Shown here piece after piece: positions 54,201 to 63,002 of a DNA stretch of 64,000 nt (position 1 is its first letter; the number at the start of each line of letters is the position of its first letter). Below the pieces are notes generated by a model, which was not told where the DNA came from, made no database searches, and was given only the letters and a program-made list of their open reading frames with translations. Source of the DNA: Flavobacterium pectinovorum (lineage in GTDB: Bacteria > Bacteroidota > Bacteroidia > Flavobacteriales > Flavobacteriaceae). The translations under genes and the position numbers were made by a program. Where the stretch lies: NCBI RefSeq assembly GCF_900142715.1, contig NZ_FRBX01000008.1, positions 124,001-188,000 on the forward strand. Reading direction: 5' to 3'.

Positions 54201-54226
54201 AAAAGCGCCATTGATTTGGCGCTTTT
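54201..54226 (+). terminator. Terminator of the metal-efflux operon
   Basis: AAAAGCGCCA pairs perfectly with TGGCGCTTTT around a six-base loop. Confidence 0.92.
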
Positions 54227-54231
54227 ATTAT

Positions 54232-54369
54232 TTAATTGTTTTTTCGGTATAGCGCTACACTATAGTTCATAATTCCTTGCTGGCTGAAACCCATTAAATA
54301 AACCTGTTTTTCATCAAAATTAAGTTCAACTTTCAGGCGTTCAATAAAATCTAAAATGATAACTGAATA
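54232..54369 (-). pseudogene. Remnant of a phospholipase/carboxylesterase gene
   Basis: Read on the minus strand, about 45 codons between two stops give LDFIERLKVELNFDE then KQVYLMGFSQQGIMNYSVAL. This matches the nucleophile-elbow region of the phospholipase/carboxylesterase (YpfH-like) family, where GFSQGG carries the active Ser. The protein has neither the N-terminal part nor the Asp and His that complete the triad, and it stops soon after the elbow. It is therefore a decayed internal fragment, not a gene. Confidence 0.7.
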
Positions 54370-54420
54370 TCATTTTAACTGGCTGAATGTTGGGATAAGT
54401 AATTTGAAATATTGATGTTT

Positions 54421-54515
54421 TGCCAGCTGGCAATTATGTAATTATATAATTACTAATTGTAAGTACACTAATAGTAAAGTGTCGTAATTTTACTACTTAA
54501 TTATTGTATGAACAG
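54421..54515. promoter_or_regulatory. Cluster of palindromes upstream of the large adhesin
   Basis: TGCCAGCTGGCA (54421-54432) and GTAATTATATAATTAC (54438-54453) are perfect palindromes. AGTAAA and TTTTACT, nine bases apart (~54474-54495), form a third. They lie 130-230 bases before the adhesin start and may be regulator sites. The rest of the 54370-54647 gap is AT-rich without other visible signals. Confidence 0.4.
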
Positions 54516-54647
54516 CATCCCCATATCACAAATTGAATAAAAAAGTACTTGCAATTAAAATAAAAGTAAAGAAAATCAAGTTAAGAGTTTTATGAATTGA
54601 ATAACCAACGATTATCTAATTTCCCCAGATAAAATAATCCGAAAATT

Positions 54648-57600
54648 ATGCCAATACGATATTTTCCCTTAGATAATAGATCAACAGATAATAGATCAAA
54701 CTTAAAAAAAATATGCTTCATTTTTGTTTTTTTTATATTCAGTCAAATTGCGAGTAGTCAATGTGCTACACCAATTGTAGGATGTTCAAACACTAATTTA
54801 TCCAATTTTGGAAGTGAGTCAAATAATGATGCTGCAACAATAGAATATGATAATTTCGTCTCGGGTTTTCATAGCACAGTTGTAAGAACTTCTGATGGTT
54901 CTTTCCAGATCTGGGGAGAAAAAATTGCAAATGACGGAACTACAGATGTATTAGCACCTCTAACGATAAATACATTAAACTTTCCGGCATTAACGGGTAT
55001 CCCTCTCAAGGCTGCTTTGGGAAGTAATTCCACGGGTAATATTCAGGCTATTATTTTAGCAACTGATGGATTGTATGCATGGTCAAAAGAAGGAATTGTT
55101 CTTAGCGCTGCAATTACCTCAAGCACAGCTTTTCAAAAACTCACTATAAATGGCAACTCAAATGGTCTGCCTACTGGTGTAAATCCCCAAGATGTTAAAA
55201 TGATGTTTGCGACATACAAGACATTGGCTATAACAACTTGTAGCGGAGATGTGTGGGTACTTTCACAAACATCAACTGTAAGAGGTAATGGAGGAAGGGG
55301 AAATGCTGTTACGTGGTACAAAGTAACAACTTCGGATACCGGAAATCCATTTTTGACGGGTGTCGTTGCCTGTAGAGGAAATAACGATGGACTTATGGCA
55401 TTAAAGTCAGATGGTACTATATATGTTTGGGGGAATAATGTCTTATTGGGAAATAACTCGCCTGTTATTCCAAGTCAAGCCAGGGCGGTACAGATGACAC
55501 TGCCTTTGAATGCAACTCCAAAAATGATTGGTTCGACTGGAAACGGGACAGCAAGATCGTACTATATTTTAGCAACAAACGGTAACTTATATAGTATGGG
55601 TGAAAATTCTAATAGGGAGCTGGGAGATTGGACAGTTACTGACAGATTATCGTGGGTACAACCCAGATATTCGTCCCCGGCAGGTCCTGTGATGAATGAT
55701 ATTAAATGGTTCAGCCCGCAGGAACATGACGGTCAATATGGCGCCATAAATGTGATTAACAACAGTAAAAGTATTTACGCATTTGGTAATAATGGCTTGT
55801 TACTTGGAACTACAGGTTCCACTTCAAACCCTGTTATTCCTAATGGTTTAAATGGACAAGATCATATTCTGGCGGTAGAAACCGGGGGGCACACCTCAAT
55901 GATTGTTAAAGATTGTGAAGTTAAATTTGGATACGTCGGCCATAGATACCATGGAAGTATGGGCGATGGGAGTGATATAGATACAAATGAATTAAATTAT
56001 ACTTTTGCTACAGCTCCAGTACAAATTTGTGGTGTAGAGTCACTTCCTATTATTCAGCCAGTTACCGCAGGAGGAGGGCCTGGTATGAAATATTGCGTTA
56101 ATGATCCTGTTTTATTAGATCCAACTCCCGCAGGTGGTAGATTAAGTATACGCAGCGGTCCAGGAAACCTGACAGGAAATACGCTAAATTTTACCGCATC
56201 AGGTACTGTTGTGGTTCAATATTTAGTAACTACTTCTTGTGGAAGTAAATCATTAGTCACAAAAAGTTTTGAGACTGCAATTTGTCCGTTAGATTTAGAG
56301 GTTACAAAAACAGTGGATAATCTTAATCCAAGTATCGGAAGTACTAGTATTTTCACAATAAATGCAAAAAATAATGGACCCTATAAAGCTACTGGAGTAA
56401 TTGTAAATGATGTACTTCCATCGGGTTATGACTTTGTTAGTGCAAGCCCTTCTATCGGAACATGGTCATCACCAAACTGGAATATTGGTAACCTTGTCAA
56501 CGGAGCAACTGCAACAATGTCAATTGTTGCAACAGTTAAAGCTTCAGGAATATATGCTAATACAGCTACCATTACTGGGAATAATCCGGACACTAATACA
56601 GCAAATAATACATCAACTGCCACACCAGTAGTTCAGAGCAATCTTTCGATATCTAAAACCATTAGCAATAACACGGTGAATATTGGAGATAACATTACAT
56701 TTACCATCACTGCTTCCAACGCCGGACCAAGCGCTGCAACGGGAGTTTCGGTAATAGATGTTCTTCCTTCTGGTTACACTTTTGTCAGCACAACGGCGTC
56801 AACAGGAACCTGGTCATCACCAAACTGGGATATTGGTGGTCTTGCTAACGGAGCTACTGCAACGCTGGATATCCTTGCAAGAGTAAACGCTACAGGTAAT
56901 TATAACAATACAGCTAGTATAACAGGAACAGAGCATGATCCAATCCTTGGAGATAATTCGAGCTCTGTCAATCCAAATATCAATCATGTGCCAGTTGCGG
57001 TTGATGATATTTACACAGTTGCGGAAGATGTGACATTGACATTAACTCCCTTAAATCTTGATTCAGATCCTGATGGGAACACATTGAATGTTACGTCCAT
57101 CAACGAAACCACTTTAACCGGCACGGCACAGTTAATTTCCGTAGCAAATGGAACAGTAAATATATCCGCTTCAGGTGTGATTACTTTCACACCAGATCAA
57201 AACTTTAATTCCGCTACAACCATAAGTATTCCTTATGCAATAAGCGATGGAAATGGAGGAACCGCTACAGCAAACATGTATATTACCGTTACGGCTGTCA
57301 ACGATAATCCCGTTGCAGTAGACGATATTTATACAATTACTGAAGATGGAACGGTAACATTAACCCCCTTAAATCTTGATTCAGATCTTGAAGGCGACAC
57401 GTTGGGTATAACGTCTATTAATGGAACGACATTAACAAGTGCAGCACAGGTTATTGCTGTATCGAACGGCACTATAAACATATCGGCTGCAGGCGTGATA
57501 ACTTTTACACCAGATAAAAACTTTAATTCGGCTACAGCCATAAACATTCCTTATACAATAAGCGATGGTAATGGAGGAACTGCTACAGCAAACCAGCTTA

Positions 57601-59225
57601 TTACGGTTACGGCTGTCAATGATAATCCGGTTGCAGTAGACGATATTTATACAGTTGCAGAAGACGAAATGGCAACATTGGACCCATTAAATCTTGATTC
57701 AGATCTTGATGGTGATACATTGACTATCACTTCAATTAATGGAACAAGTTTAACAGGTTTTGACCAGATGATATTTGTGCCAAATGCCAAAGTAAACATA
57801 ATAGGAGGTGTGATTACTTTTACGCCGGATGCTAACTATAATTCGGCTACACCCATCAGTTTTCCTTATATAATAAGCGATGGGAATGGTGGAACCGCGA
57901 CAGCAAACCAACTCATTAGAGTTAGGGCTGTCAATGATAATCCGGTTGCACTAGATCATGTAAATACAGCAATATTATCTACATCCGGTGCAACACCTAT
58001 CGATAAATTAACGGCAACAGATGTTGATGGAACTATCGTTAGTTATACCATCTTAAGTTTACCAGTTCACGGTGTTTTAGCTTTATCAGGTGTTCCGGTA
58101 ACAAAAAATCAGGTACTGACAACGACGCAGGCAGCAATGCTCACTTATGATCCTAGCGGAACATTTGTTGGTAATGATACATTTACATTCACTGCAAGAG
58201 ATAACCAGGGAGCTATAGACGCAAGTCCGGCAACGATAACTGTAGTAATTTCAGCAGCACTATTGGAGGCAGCAGGAGATCCTATATGGAATGCGGACGG
58301 TATTAATGGTTCATTAGAAATAGGGAATGTTTTAGATAATGATAAGATAAACGGTATTCCTGTTACTGCTTCGCAAGTGATAATAAAAGCTATAGATTCT
58401 CCTGTTGGAATTACTATTAACACTGATGGTACAATTGATGTAGCGCCAGGTACACAGGCAGGAAATTATACCTTCAACTATCAAATATGTGAAGTGGCTA
58501 ATTTATCTAATTGCAGTACAGCAACAGTGCGTATTTTTGTGGAAATTCCTGCCATTGCAATAGTTAAGAAAGCGGTTTTTAACGATGATAATGGAAATGG
58601 ATATACAGAAGTGGGTGAAACTTTAACTTATAGCTTCGAAATAGCAAATAAAGGAAACTCTGATCTTGAAAACATAACAGTTACTGATCCTTTACCTGGA
58701 ATTACGATATTTGGTGGCCCTATCGATTTAGCTATTGGGCAAATGGATAATTCTTCGATTACAGGAACCTATGTTTTAACTCAGGCAGATCTAAATGCCG
58801 GGACTATAAGTAATCAGGCAATGGCATCAGGAAATAGTAAAAGCAGAATAATTGTTACGGACAAGTCAGATTTTAGTGATTTTAATGGTGAAAGACCAAC
58901 TGTTTTAGAATTTGGTGATTGTCTGATCAAAATCTTTAACGCTGTTTCTGCAAATGGAGATCAAAATAACTCAAGATTCTATATTCAGGGTTTAGAATGT
59001 TATCCGGATAACACAGTGCAGATTTACAACCGTTTGGGAATTTTGGTATTCGAGAGAAATCATTATAATAACAACGATATCGCTTTTAGGGGCATATCAG
59101 AAGGAGCTTTTTCTAATAAATACTCAAACGAATTAGAAGAAGGTACCTATTATTATATATTAAGATATAAGGATAAGCGATCTACTACACATGAAAAGGC
59201 TGGATATTTATATCTGAATAGGTAA
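54648..59225 (+). CDS. T9SS-secreted multi-domain repeat protein (RCC1-like, DUF11, cadherin-like)
   Basis: A 1525-residue exported protein. After a signal region ending ASSQC, residues ~55-460 hold RCC1-like propeller units (DGTIYVWGNN, NGNLYSMGENS, IYAFGNNG). Two DUF11-type domains follow (~545-775, each with NDVLPSGYDFV or IDVLPSGYTFV and GTWSSPNW), then three nearly identical cadherin-like domains (~780-1100), one more divergent (~1100-1205), a further DUF11-like domain (~1305-1420) and a C-terminal gliding-motility type T9SS signal (VQIYNRLGILVFERNHYNNN to YYYILRYKDK). It should be displayed on or released from the surface; adhesion is likely, a ligand is not known. Confidence 0.9.
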   Translation: MPIRYFPLDNRSTDNRSNLKKICFIFVFFIFSQIASSQCATPIVGCSNTNLSNFGSESNNDAATIEYDNFVSGFHSTVVRTSDGSFQIWGEKIANDGTTDVLAPLTINTLNFPALTGIPLKAALGSNSTGNIQAIILATDGLYAWSKEGIVLSAAITSSTAFQKLTINGNSNGLPTGVNPQDVKMMFATYKTLAITTCSGDVWVLSQTSTVRGNGGRGNAVTWYKVTTSDTGNPFLTGVVACRGNNDGLMALKSDGTIYVWGNNVLLGNNSPVIPSQARAVQMTLPLNATPKMIGSTGNGTARSYYILATNGNLYSMGENSNRELGDWTVTDRLSWVQPRYSSPAGPVMNDIKWFSPQEHDGQYGAINVINNSKSIYAFGNNGLLLGTTGSTSNPVIPNGLNGQDHILAVETGGHTSMIVKDCEVKFGYVGHRYHGSMGDGSDIDTNELNYTFATAPVQICGVESLPIIQPVTAGGGPGMKYCVNDPVLLDPTPAGGRLSIRSGPGNLTGNTLNFTASGTVVVQYLVTTSCGSKSLVTKSFETAICPLDLEVTKTVDNLNPSIGSTSIFTINAKNNGPYKATGVIVNDVLPSGYDFVSASPSIGTWSSPNWNIGNLVNGATATMSIVATVKASGIYANTATITGNNPDTNTANNTSTATPVVQSNLSISKTISNNTVNIGDNITFTITASNAGPSAATGVSVIDVLPSGYTFVSTTASTGTWSSPNWDIGGLANGATATLDILARVNATGNYNNTASITGTEHDPILGDNSSSVNPNINHVPVAVDDIYTVAEDVTLTLTPLNLDSDPDGNTLNVTSINETTLTGTAQLISVANGTVNISASGVITFTPDQNFNSATTISIPYAISDGNGGTATANMYITVTAVNDNPVAVDDIYTITEDGTVTLTPLNLDSDLEGDTLGITSINGTTLTSAAQVIAVSNGTINISAAGVITFTPDKNFNSATAINIPYTISDGNGGTATANQLITVTAVNDNPVAVDDIYTVAEDEMATLDPLNLDSDLDGDTLTITSINGTSLTGFDQMIFVPNAKVNIIGGVITFTPDANYNSATPISFPYIISDGNGGTATANQLIRVRAVNDNPVALDHVNTAILSTSGATPIDKLTATDVDGTIVSYTILSLPVHGVLALSGVPVTKNQVLTTTQAAMLTYDPSGTFVGNDTFTFTARDNQGAIDASPATITVVISAALLEAAGDPIWNADGINGSLEIGNVLDNDKINGIPVTASQVIIKAIDSPVGITINTDGTIDVAPGTQAGNYTFNYQICEVANLSNCSTATVRIFVEIPAIAIVKKAVFNDDNGNGYTEVGETLTYSFEIANKGNSDLENITVTDPLPGITIFGGPIDLAIGQMDNSSITGTYVLTQADLNAGTISNQAMASGNSKSRIIVTDKSDFSDFNGERPTVLEFGDCLIKIFNAVSANGDQNNSRFYIQGLECYPDNTVQIYNRLGILVFERNHYNNNDIAFRGISEGAFSNKYSNELEEGTYYYILRYKDKRSTTHEKAGYLYLNR
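56994..57945 (+). repeat. Three tandem ~318-bp repeats in the adhesin gene
   Basis: Units begin with GTTGCRGTWGAYGATATTTA at 56994, 57312 and 57630, with a partial fourth beginning at 57945. Each encodes a ~106-residue cadherin-like domain. Such DNA repeats allow recombinational change in domain number. Confidence 0.85.
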
Positions 59226-59234
59226 ATTATCTAA

Positions 59235-59288
59235 AACAAACAAACGAGTTAGATGTTGATAAATAATATTTTAACTCGTTTGTTTGTT
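59235..59288 (+). terminator. Long stem-loop after the adhesin gene
   Basis: Perfect 17-bp arms AACAAACAAACGAGTTA and its complement around a 20-base loop. There is no T-run beyond the stem itself, so it ends or protects the transcript. Confidence 0.6.
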
Positions 59289-59942
59289 GTGTTATTTTGT
59301 TCTGCTATTTTCCAATACAGAAATTAGCAGTCCAGTGTTTGCTGAGGTTGACAGATATCGAGGTACAAAAGAGGTACAAAATTTGAACAAAATCACACAA
59401 AATAAAGAACAAACAAACCTTGATTTTCAAGTTAGAAGATGAAGTTGTTAAACTGTAATACATCTTTTTTAAGAACACATTAATCCAGTGATTGAAGCAA
59501 ATTTATAAAAAAATATCATTTGTCGGATCGACATTTTGCAGCTTTTTCATTTACAGAAATTAATATTGGATTTACTAGTTATGCATCGGAGAGCTGCAGT
59601 TTCGAACCTTAAGTTTACAGCTCCCATTAATGCAGTATTTTTATTTTTAAAATTCTACTGCGCCATGATTTTGCCACAAAACTTAGAATGGTGAAATATC
59701 TTTAAAAAACGCCTTAATTTTTTGTGGCAAAAAAGGTATCCACTCCAAACGCCTTGTGCCACGATTCTGCCACAAAACTAAAAATGTTGACAATTGAGAA
59801 AATAAGTAGCTCGACTGCCTTAACCTTATTGTGTCAGAAAAATATCCACTTCACCCCCTTGGCTGGACCAAAAAAGAAGACATACAAACCATTGGCTAAA
59901 TGATGGAGTTTATCAAAAGATTTCAATGATATACTTCTTCTG
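59289..59942. other. Gene-free region with degenerate tandem repeats
   Basis: About 650 bases without a convincing gene. GCCATGATTTTGCCACAAAACT (two blocks, 59662-59683) recurs with few changes at 59758-59779. The downstream part GCCTTAA...TATCCACT recurs at 59711 and 59817. Each unit carries an internal inverted repeat around GCCACAAAA/TTTTGTGGC, weaker in the second unit. The left part (59340-59460) holds only short open frames that I do not recognise. Confidence 0.65.
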
Positions 59943-61655
59943 TTACTTCAAATCGATAATTTCAAACAATAAATCATATTTATCGCCTAGTTTTTTCTTC
60001 AATCGCTGTTTGCTTTTTTTGATGGCATCAATTGTTACGCCCAATAAATTTGACATTTCGTAGTTATTAAAATCTAATTTCTGGAGCATTATTATTTTCA
60101 GATTAGATTCTTTTAATTCCGGAAAATTTTCAATTATGGTGTTATAGAAACTACGGTGCTGTTTGATGAACTCTCTTTTAAAGGCACTCCAATTTTCATC
60201 TGTCATTAAATGAGAGCTTAATATTTCCTGAAGTTTTCCTTTTTCTTCTTCTGAATGTACGGAAGAGGAGTTTTTAATTTCTTCAAGCTCATTTTCTAAA
60301 ATTGATATTTTTTTATTTTTATTTTTGAGATATTCAGCATAAGTAATAATGTTGGAATTCGCATCCAAAAGCATTTTTTCAAAAATTAATTTGTCATTTT
60401 CAAGTTTTATTCTTTTTGCTTTTAATTTTTTGTTTAAAGAATTGTAAGTAATAAAACTTAATACAATAGTTAAAAGCAAAATGACAATATAGAGATTTTT
60501 CGTTCTTTCTCCCTGTTCTAATTCTAATCGTATTTTTTTAGTATCATCTTCATGCTTTTTTTTCTGAATCAGCCAATACGATCTTTGCAGTACGGTATTG
60601 CCGTTTGTTTTAAGTAAATATTCTTCAATTAGTTTAAGCTGACGTCTTAATATTAACTCTTTTTGAGAATTTTTACCGTCTAAAACAATAAGTTTTAATT
60701 CGATTATTTCTTTTAATGAACTCCTGTAATACGATTTTGAGCTTGCGATTGTCCCGGCTCTTTCCAGAATTTTTTCAACTTCGGTTGTATCCTTCAATTT
60801 TAAAAGAATTCTGGCCAATAATATAGAAGCGTACATCTCATTCTTATCAATTTTAAACTTTTGAGAATAAGAAATGTCCTGTTTTAAAAAAGCGACAGCA
60901 GTTTTTAGATTTCCTTTTTTTTCATACACAACTGCTTTATCGCCCAGGATTTTTGCATATCGTATACTGTCACCTATTTTTAATGCAACGGCTTCAGATT
61001 TATTAAAGTAGTGCATTGCATTTGATAAATCTTTGTTTTTAAGATAACAGTTTCCAATTGCATTTAAAACACCGGCAGATTCTGAAGAAGGATTTTCCGT
61101 GTATTTCATTGATTTTTTATAAAAATTAATGGCAGAATCATCTTCTACAGTAGACATGATCCAGCCAAAGAATTTAAAAGTTTCTTCAGGTAAAATCATT
61201 TCTGTGGGATCCACCTGATTACTTTCTTCCATTGTTTCAAGTACAATTGGAATCAGTTTGTCAATCTGACAGTAGTAATACAAGTATTGCGAATAATTCA
61301 ATTGCGTCCAAATAAGGAGCGTAGGATCATTATGCTTTTTGGCTTCTTCTATTGATTTTAAAAAATAATATTCACTTCTTTTATTTGTTTTATCAAAAAA
61401 AGCAGAAAAACCATTTGCCAGAAGCGCATCGTATAAAATATGGGATTTTTTATTAGAAGATTCCTTTAAATAAGACAGACGTTTTTTTAATGCTATTGTG
61501 TCTTTTTTAGTATTTTTTTCTTTGAGAATTATAGATTCAATATTCTTAATTAAATCAGTAGAAGGAGAAGATAGTTCTTGAGCATGTAATTTTGTAAAAA
61601 AAACAAAGGCAGATAACACAAAAAATAGTGTGGCTTTTTTTGTACAGAAAATCAT
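59943..61655 (-). CDS. TPR-containing membrane regulator with C-terminal HTH
   Basis: A 570-residue protein: signal peptide (KLHAQ), TPR-type helical repeats in the periplasm (~60-380, e.g. AGVLNAIGNCYLKNKDLSNA), one membrane helix near residues 390-410 (LYIVILLLTIVLSFITY), a coiled coil, and a C-terminal HTH (LDFNNYEMSNLLGVTIDAIKKSKQRLKKKL) of the LuxR/GerE-like kind common in such Bacteroidota proteins. It probably senses an envelope cue through the TPR part and acts directly on DNA. It is divergent from the tail-collar gene, a candidate target. Confidence 0.85.
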   Translation of the reverse strand: MIFCTKKATLFFVLSAFVFFTKLHAQELSSPSTDLIKNIESIILKEKNTKKDTIALKKRLSYLKESSNKKSHILYDALLANGFSAFFDKTNKRSEYYFLKSIEEAKKHNDPTLLIWTQLNYSQYLYYYCQIDKLIPIVLETMEESNQVDPTEMILPEETFKFFGWIMSTVEDDSAINFYKKSMKYTENPSSESAGVLNAIGNCYLKNKDLSNAMHYFNKSEAVALKIGDSIRYAKILGDKAVVYEKKGNLKTAVAFLKQDISYSQKFKIDKNEMYASILLARILLKLKDTTEVEKILERAGTIASSKSYYRSSLKEIIELKLIVLDGKNSQKELILRRQLKLIEEYLLKTNGNTVLQRSYWLIQKKKHEDDTKKIRLELEQGERTKNLYIVILLLTIVLSFITYNSLNKKLKAKRIKLENDKLIFEKMLLDANSNIITYAEYLKNKNKKISILENELEEIKNSSSVHSEEEKGKLQEILSSHLMTDENWSAFKREFIKQHRSFYNTIIENFPELKESNLKIIMLQKLDFNNYEMSNLLGVTIDAIKKSKQRLKKKLGDKYDLLFEIIDLK

Positions 61656-62107
61656 TTTGGAAAAGGGGCTTATGTAAGTTGCTAAACTATAAAAATAAAT
61701 GGTTTAACTAAAAAAAAATCAACAGAAATCTTAATCATAAGCAATAGAAAAATTTCTTAAAAAAAGCCGTTTTATTACTACAATTATTGTTTTATGATAC
61801 AGATATTTCCGATGAATTAAATCGAATTTGAAAAATCATCTTTAATTGGAGAAATGATCATGAATTGCAGCTGCTTATTCAAACAGTGACGCCGGAATTT
61901 TCGCTTAAAAAAATGTTTTTGTAAAGGAAGTAAGACCTGTTTTTCGAAGTGTTTGTAAATTAGTTTTTTGTGAATTTGGAAACACTAATTTGTCCTCGTT
62001 TTGTCTCTCCCTATTATTTAATAAAGTAATTATTTTAAAATAAATTCGGCGTTTATTCTAAGATGCTAAAAACATCTTTGTACCAGTCTAAATTATTAAT
62101 TATTTAA
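61656..62107. other. Divergent intergenic region
   Basis: AT-rich, without a gene. One inverted repeat, AAATTAGT (61957-61964) with ACTAATTT (61984-61991), extended by AGTGTTT/AAACACT, could be a regulator site between the TPR regulator and the tail-collar gene. A TAnnTTTG-like CATCTTTG lies before 62108. Confidence 0.4.
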
Positions 62108-62116
62108 ATGATATCT

Positions 62117-62992
62117 ATGAAATCAAAATTACTTTTAATGTTGTGTTTTTTCTGTGCAACAATCTCAAATTACGCTCAAAGTTCATTCACTGAATCAGGA
62201 ATAGCGGTGCAGGGTATTGCCAGGGATGCCAGCAATACTGCGTTAGCAAATCAGACGATTAATTTTACATTTATACTTTATTATTATGATCTTTCAAAAA
62301 ATGAAAAAGTTATTTATACCATCAGCAAAAATTTAACAACTGATGTATTTGGAGTTTTTTCTGATATAATTGATTCAGGATCGGTTAATAGTAGTTTGTT
62401 TGCGAATAATGTCGCTTATCTTAGAATACTAAAAGGCGTAGAAGTTATTTCTGATGAAAAACTGCGACATGTACCTTATGCGATTTCTGCTAATAACGGT
62501 GTTCCAACCGGCTCTATTATGCCTTTTATTGGTACTGCTGCTCCAGATGGATGGGCACTTTGCAACGGCGCTGCTCTGCCGGTAACAGCTACTGCTTTAA
62601 TTGCTTTGGTTGGGACTAACGCACCTAATTTGCAAGGTATGTTTTTAAGAGGTACAGGAACCAATACTGTAAACAATCAGGCTGGACCTCTTTTAAAAGC
62701 AACACAAGATGAAAGTTTAAAAAGCCATTTACATGGTAAAGGTACACTAACTACCGAAACCGCTGGTAACCATAACCATAAAAATGGAAATTATGATCAA
62801 CTTTTAAGTATGACCGGAAAGTTTACAGCTATTCAAACAGATGACAATGCTGGTCAGCCCGATATCGCTTCTGCAGGAACAATTCCAGATGCTGGTAGTC
62901 ATACACATAATATAAGTGGCTCAACGGCTGATTTTGGAGGTTCAGAAACAAGACCAGTTAGTTATGGTGTAAACTATATCATTAAATTATAA
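62117..62992 (+). CDS. Exported protein with phage-tail-collar-like domain
   Basis: About 291 residues. A signal peptide (ending NYAQ) precedes a ~110-residue beta-rich domain (~25-125), followed by a tail-collar domain: GSIMPFIGTAAPDGWALCNG, NLQGMFLRGTG, KSHLHGKG and RPVSYGVNYIIKL, as in the receptor-facing ends of tail fibres. There is no other phage gene nearby, and the signal peptide argues for a cell-surface protein rather than a prophage remnant. A start at 62108 adds three residues. A LamG-like gene follows ten bases downstream. Confidence 0.85.
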   Translation: MKSKLLLMLCFFCATISNYAQSSFTESGIAVQGIARDASNTALANQTINFTFILYYYDLSKNEKVIYTISKNLTTDVFGVFSDIIDSGSVNSSLFANNVAYLRILKGVEVISDEKLRHVPYAISANNGVPTGSIMPFIGTAAPDGWALCNGAALPVTATALIALVGTNAPNLQGMFLRGTGTNTVNNQAGPLLKATQDESLKSHLHGKGTLTTETAGNHNHKNGNYDQLLSMTGKFTAIQTDDNAGQPDIASAGTIPDAGSHTHNISGSTADFGGSETRPVSYGVNYIIKL

Positions 62993-63002
62993 AGCTGTAC
63001 TT

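Noticed and set aside
56994..57945. Tandem repeats considered as a CRISPR-like array
   Set aside because: Units are ~318 bp, contiguous and coding; they are protein domain repeats.
59330..59460. Possible 52-codon minus-strand frame and a similar plus-strand frame in the gene-free region
   Set aside because: Neither shows domain patterns or a plausible start context; an integrase remnant was considered but no motif supports it.
62117..62992. Prophage remnant
   Set aside because: Signal peptide present and no capsid, terminase, portal or integrase genes nearby.
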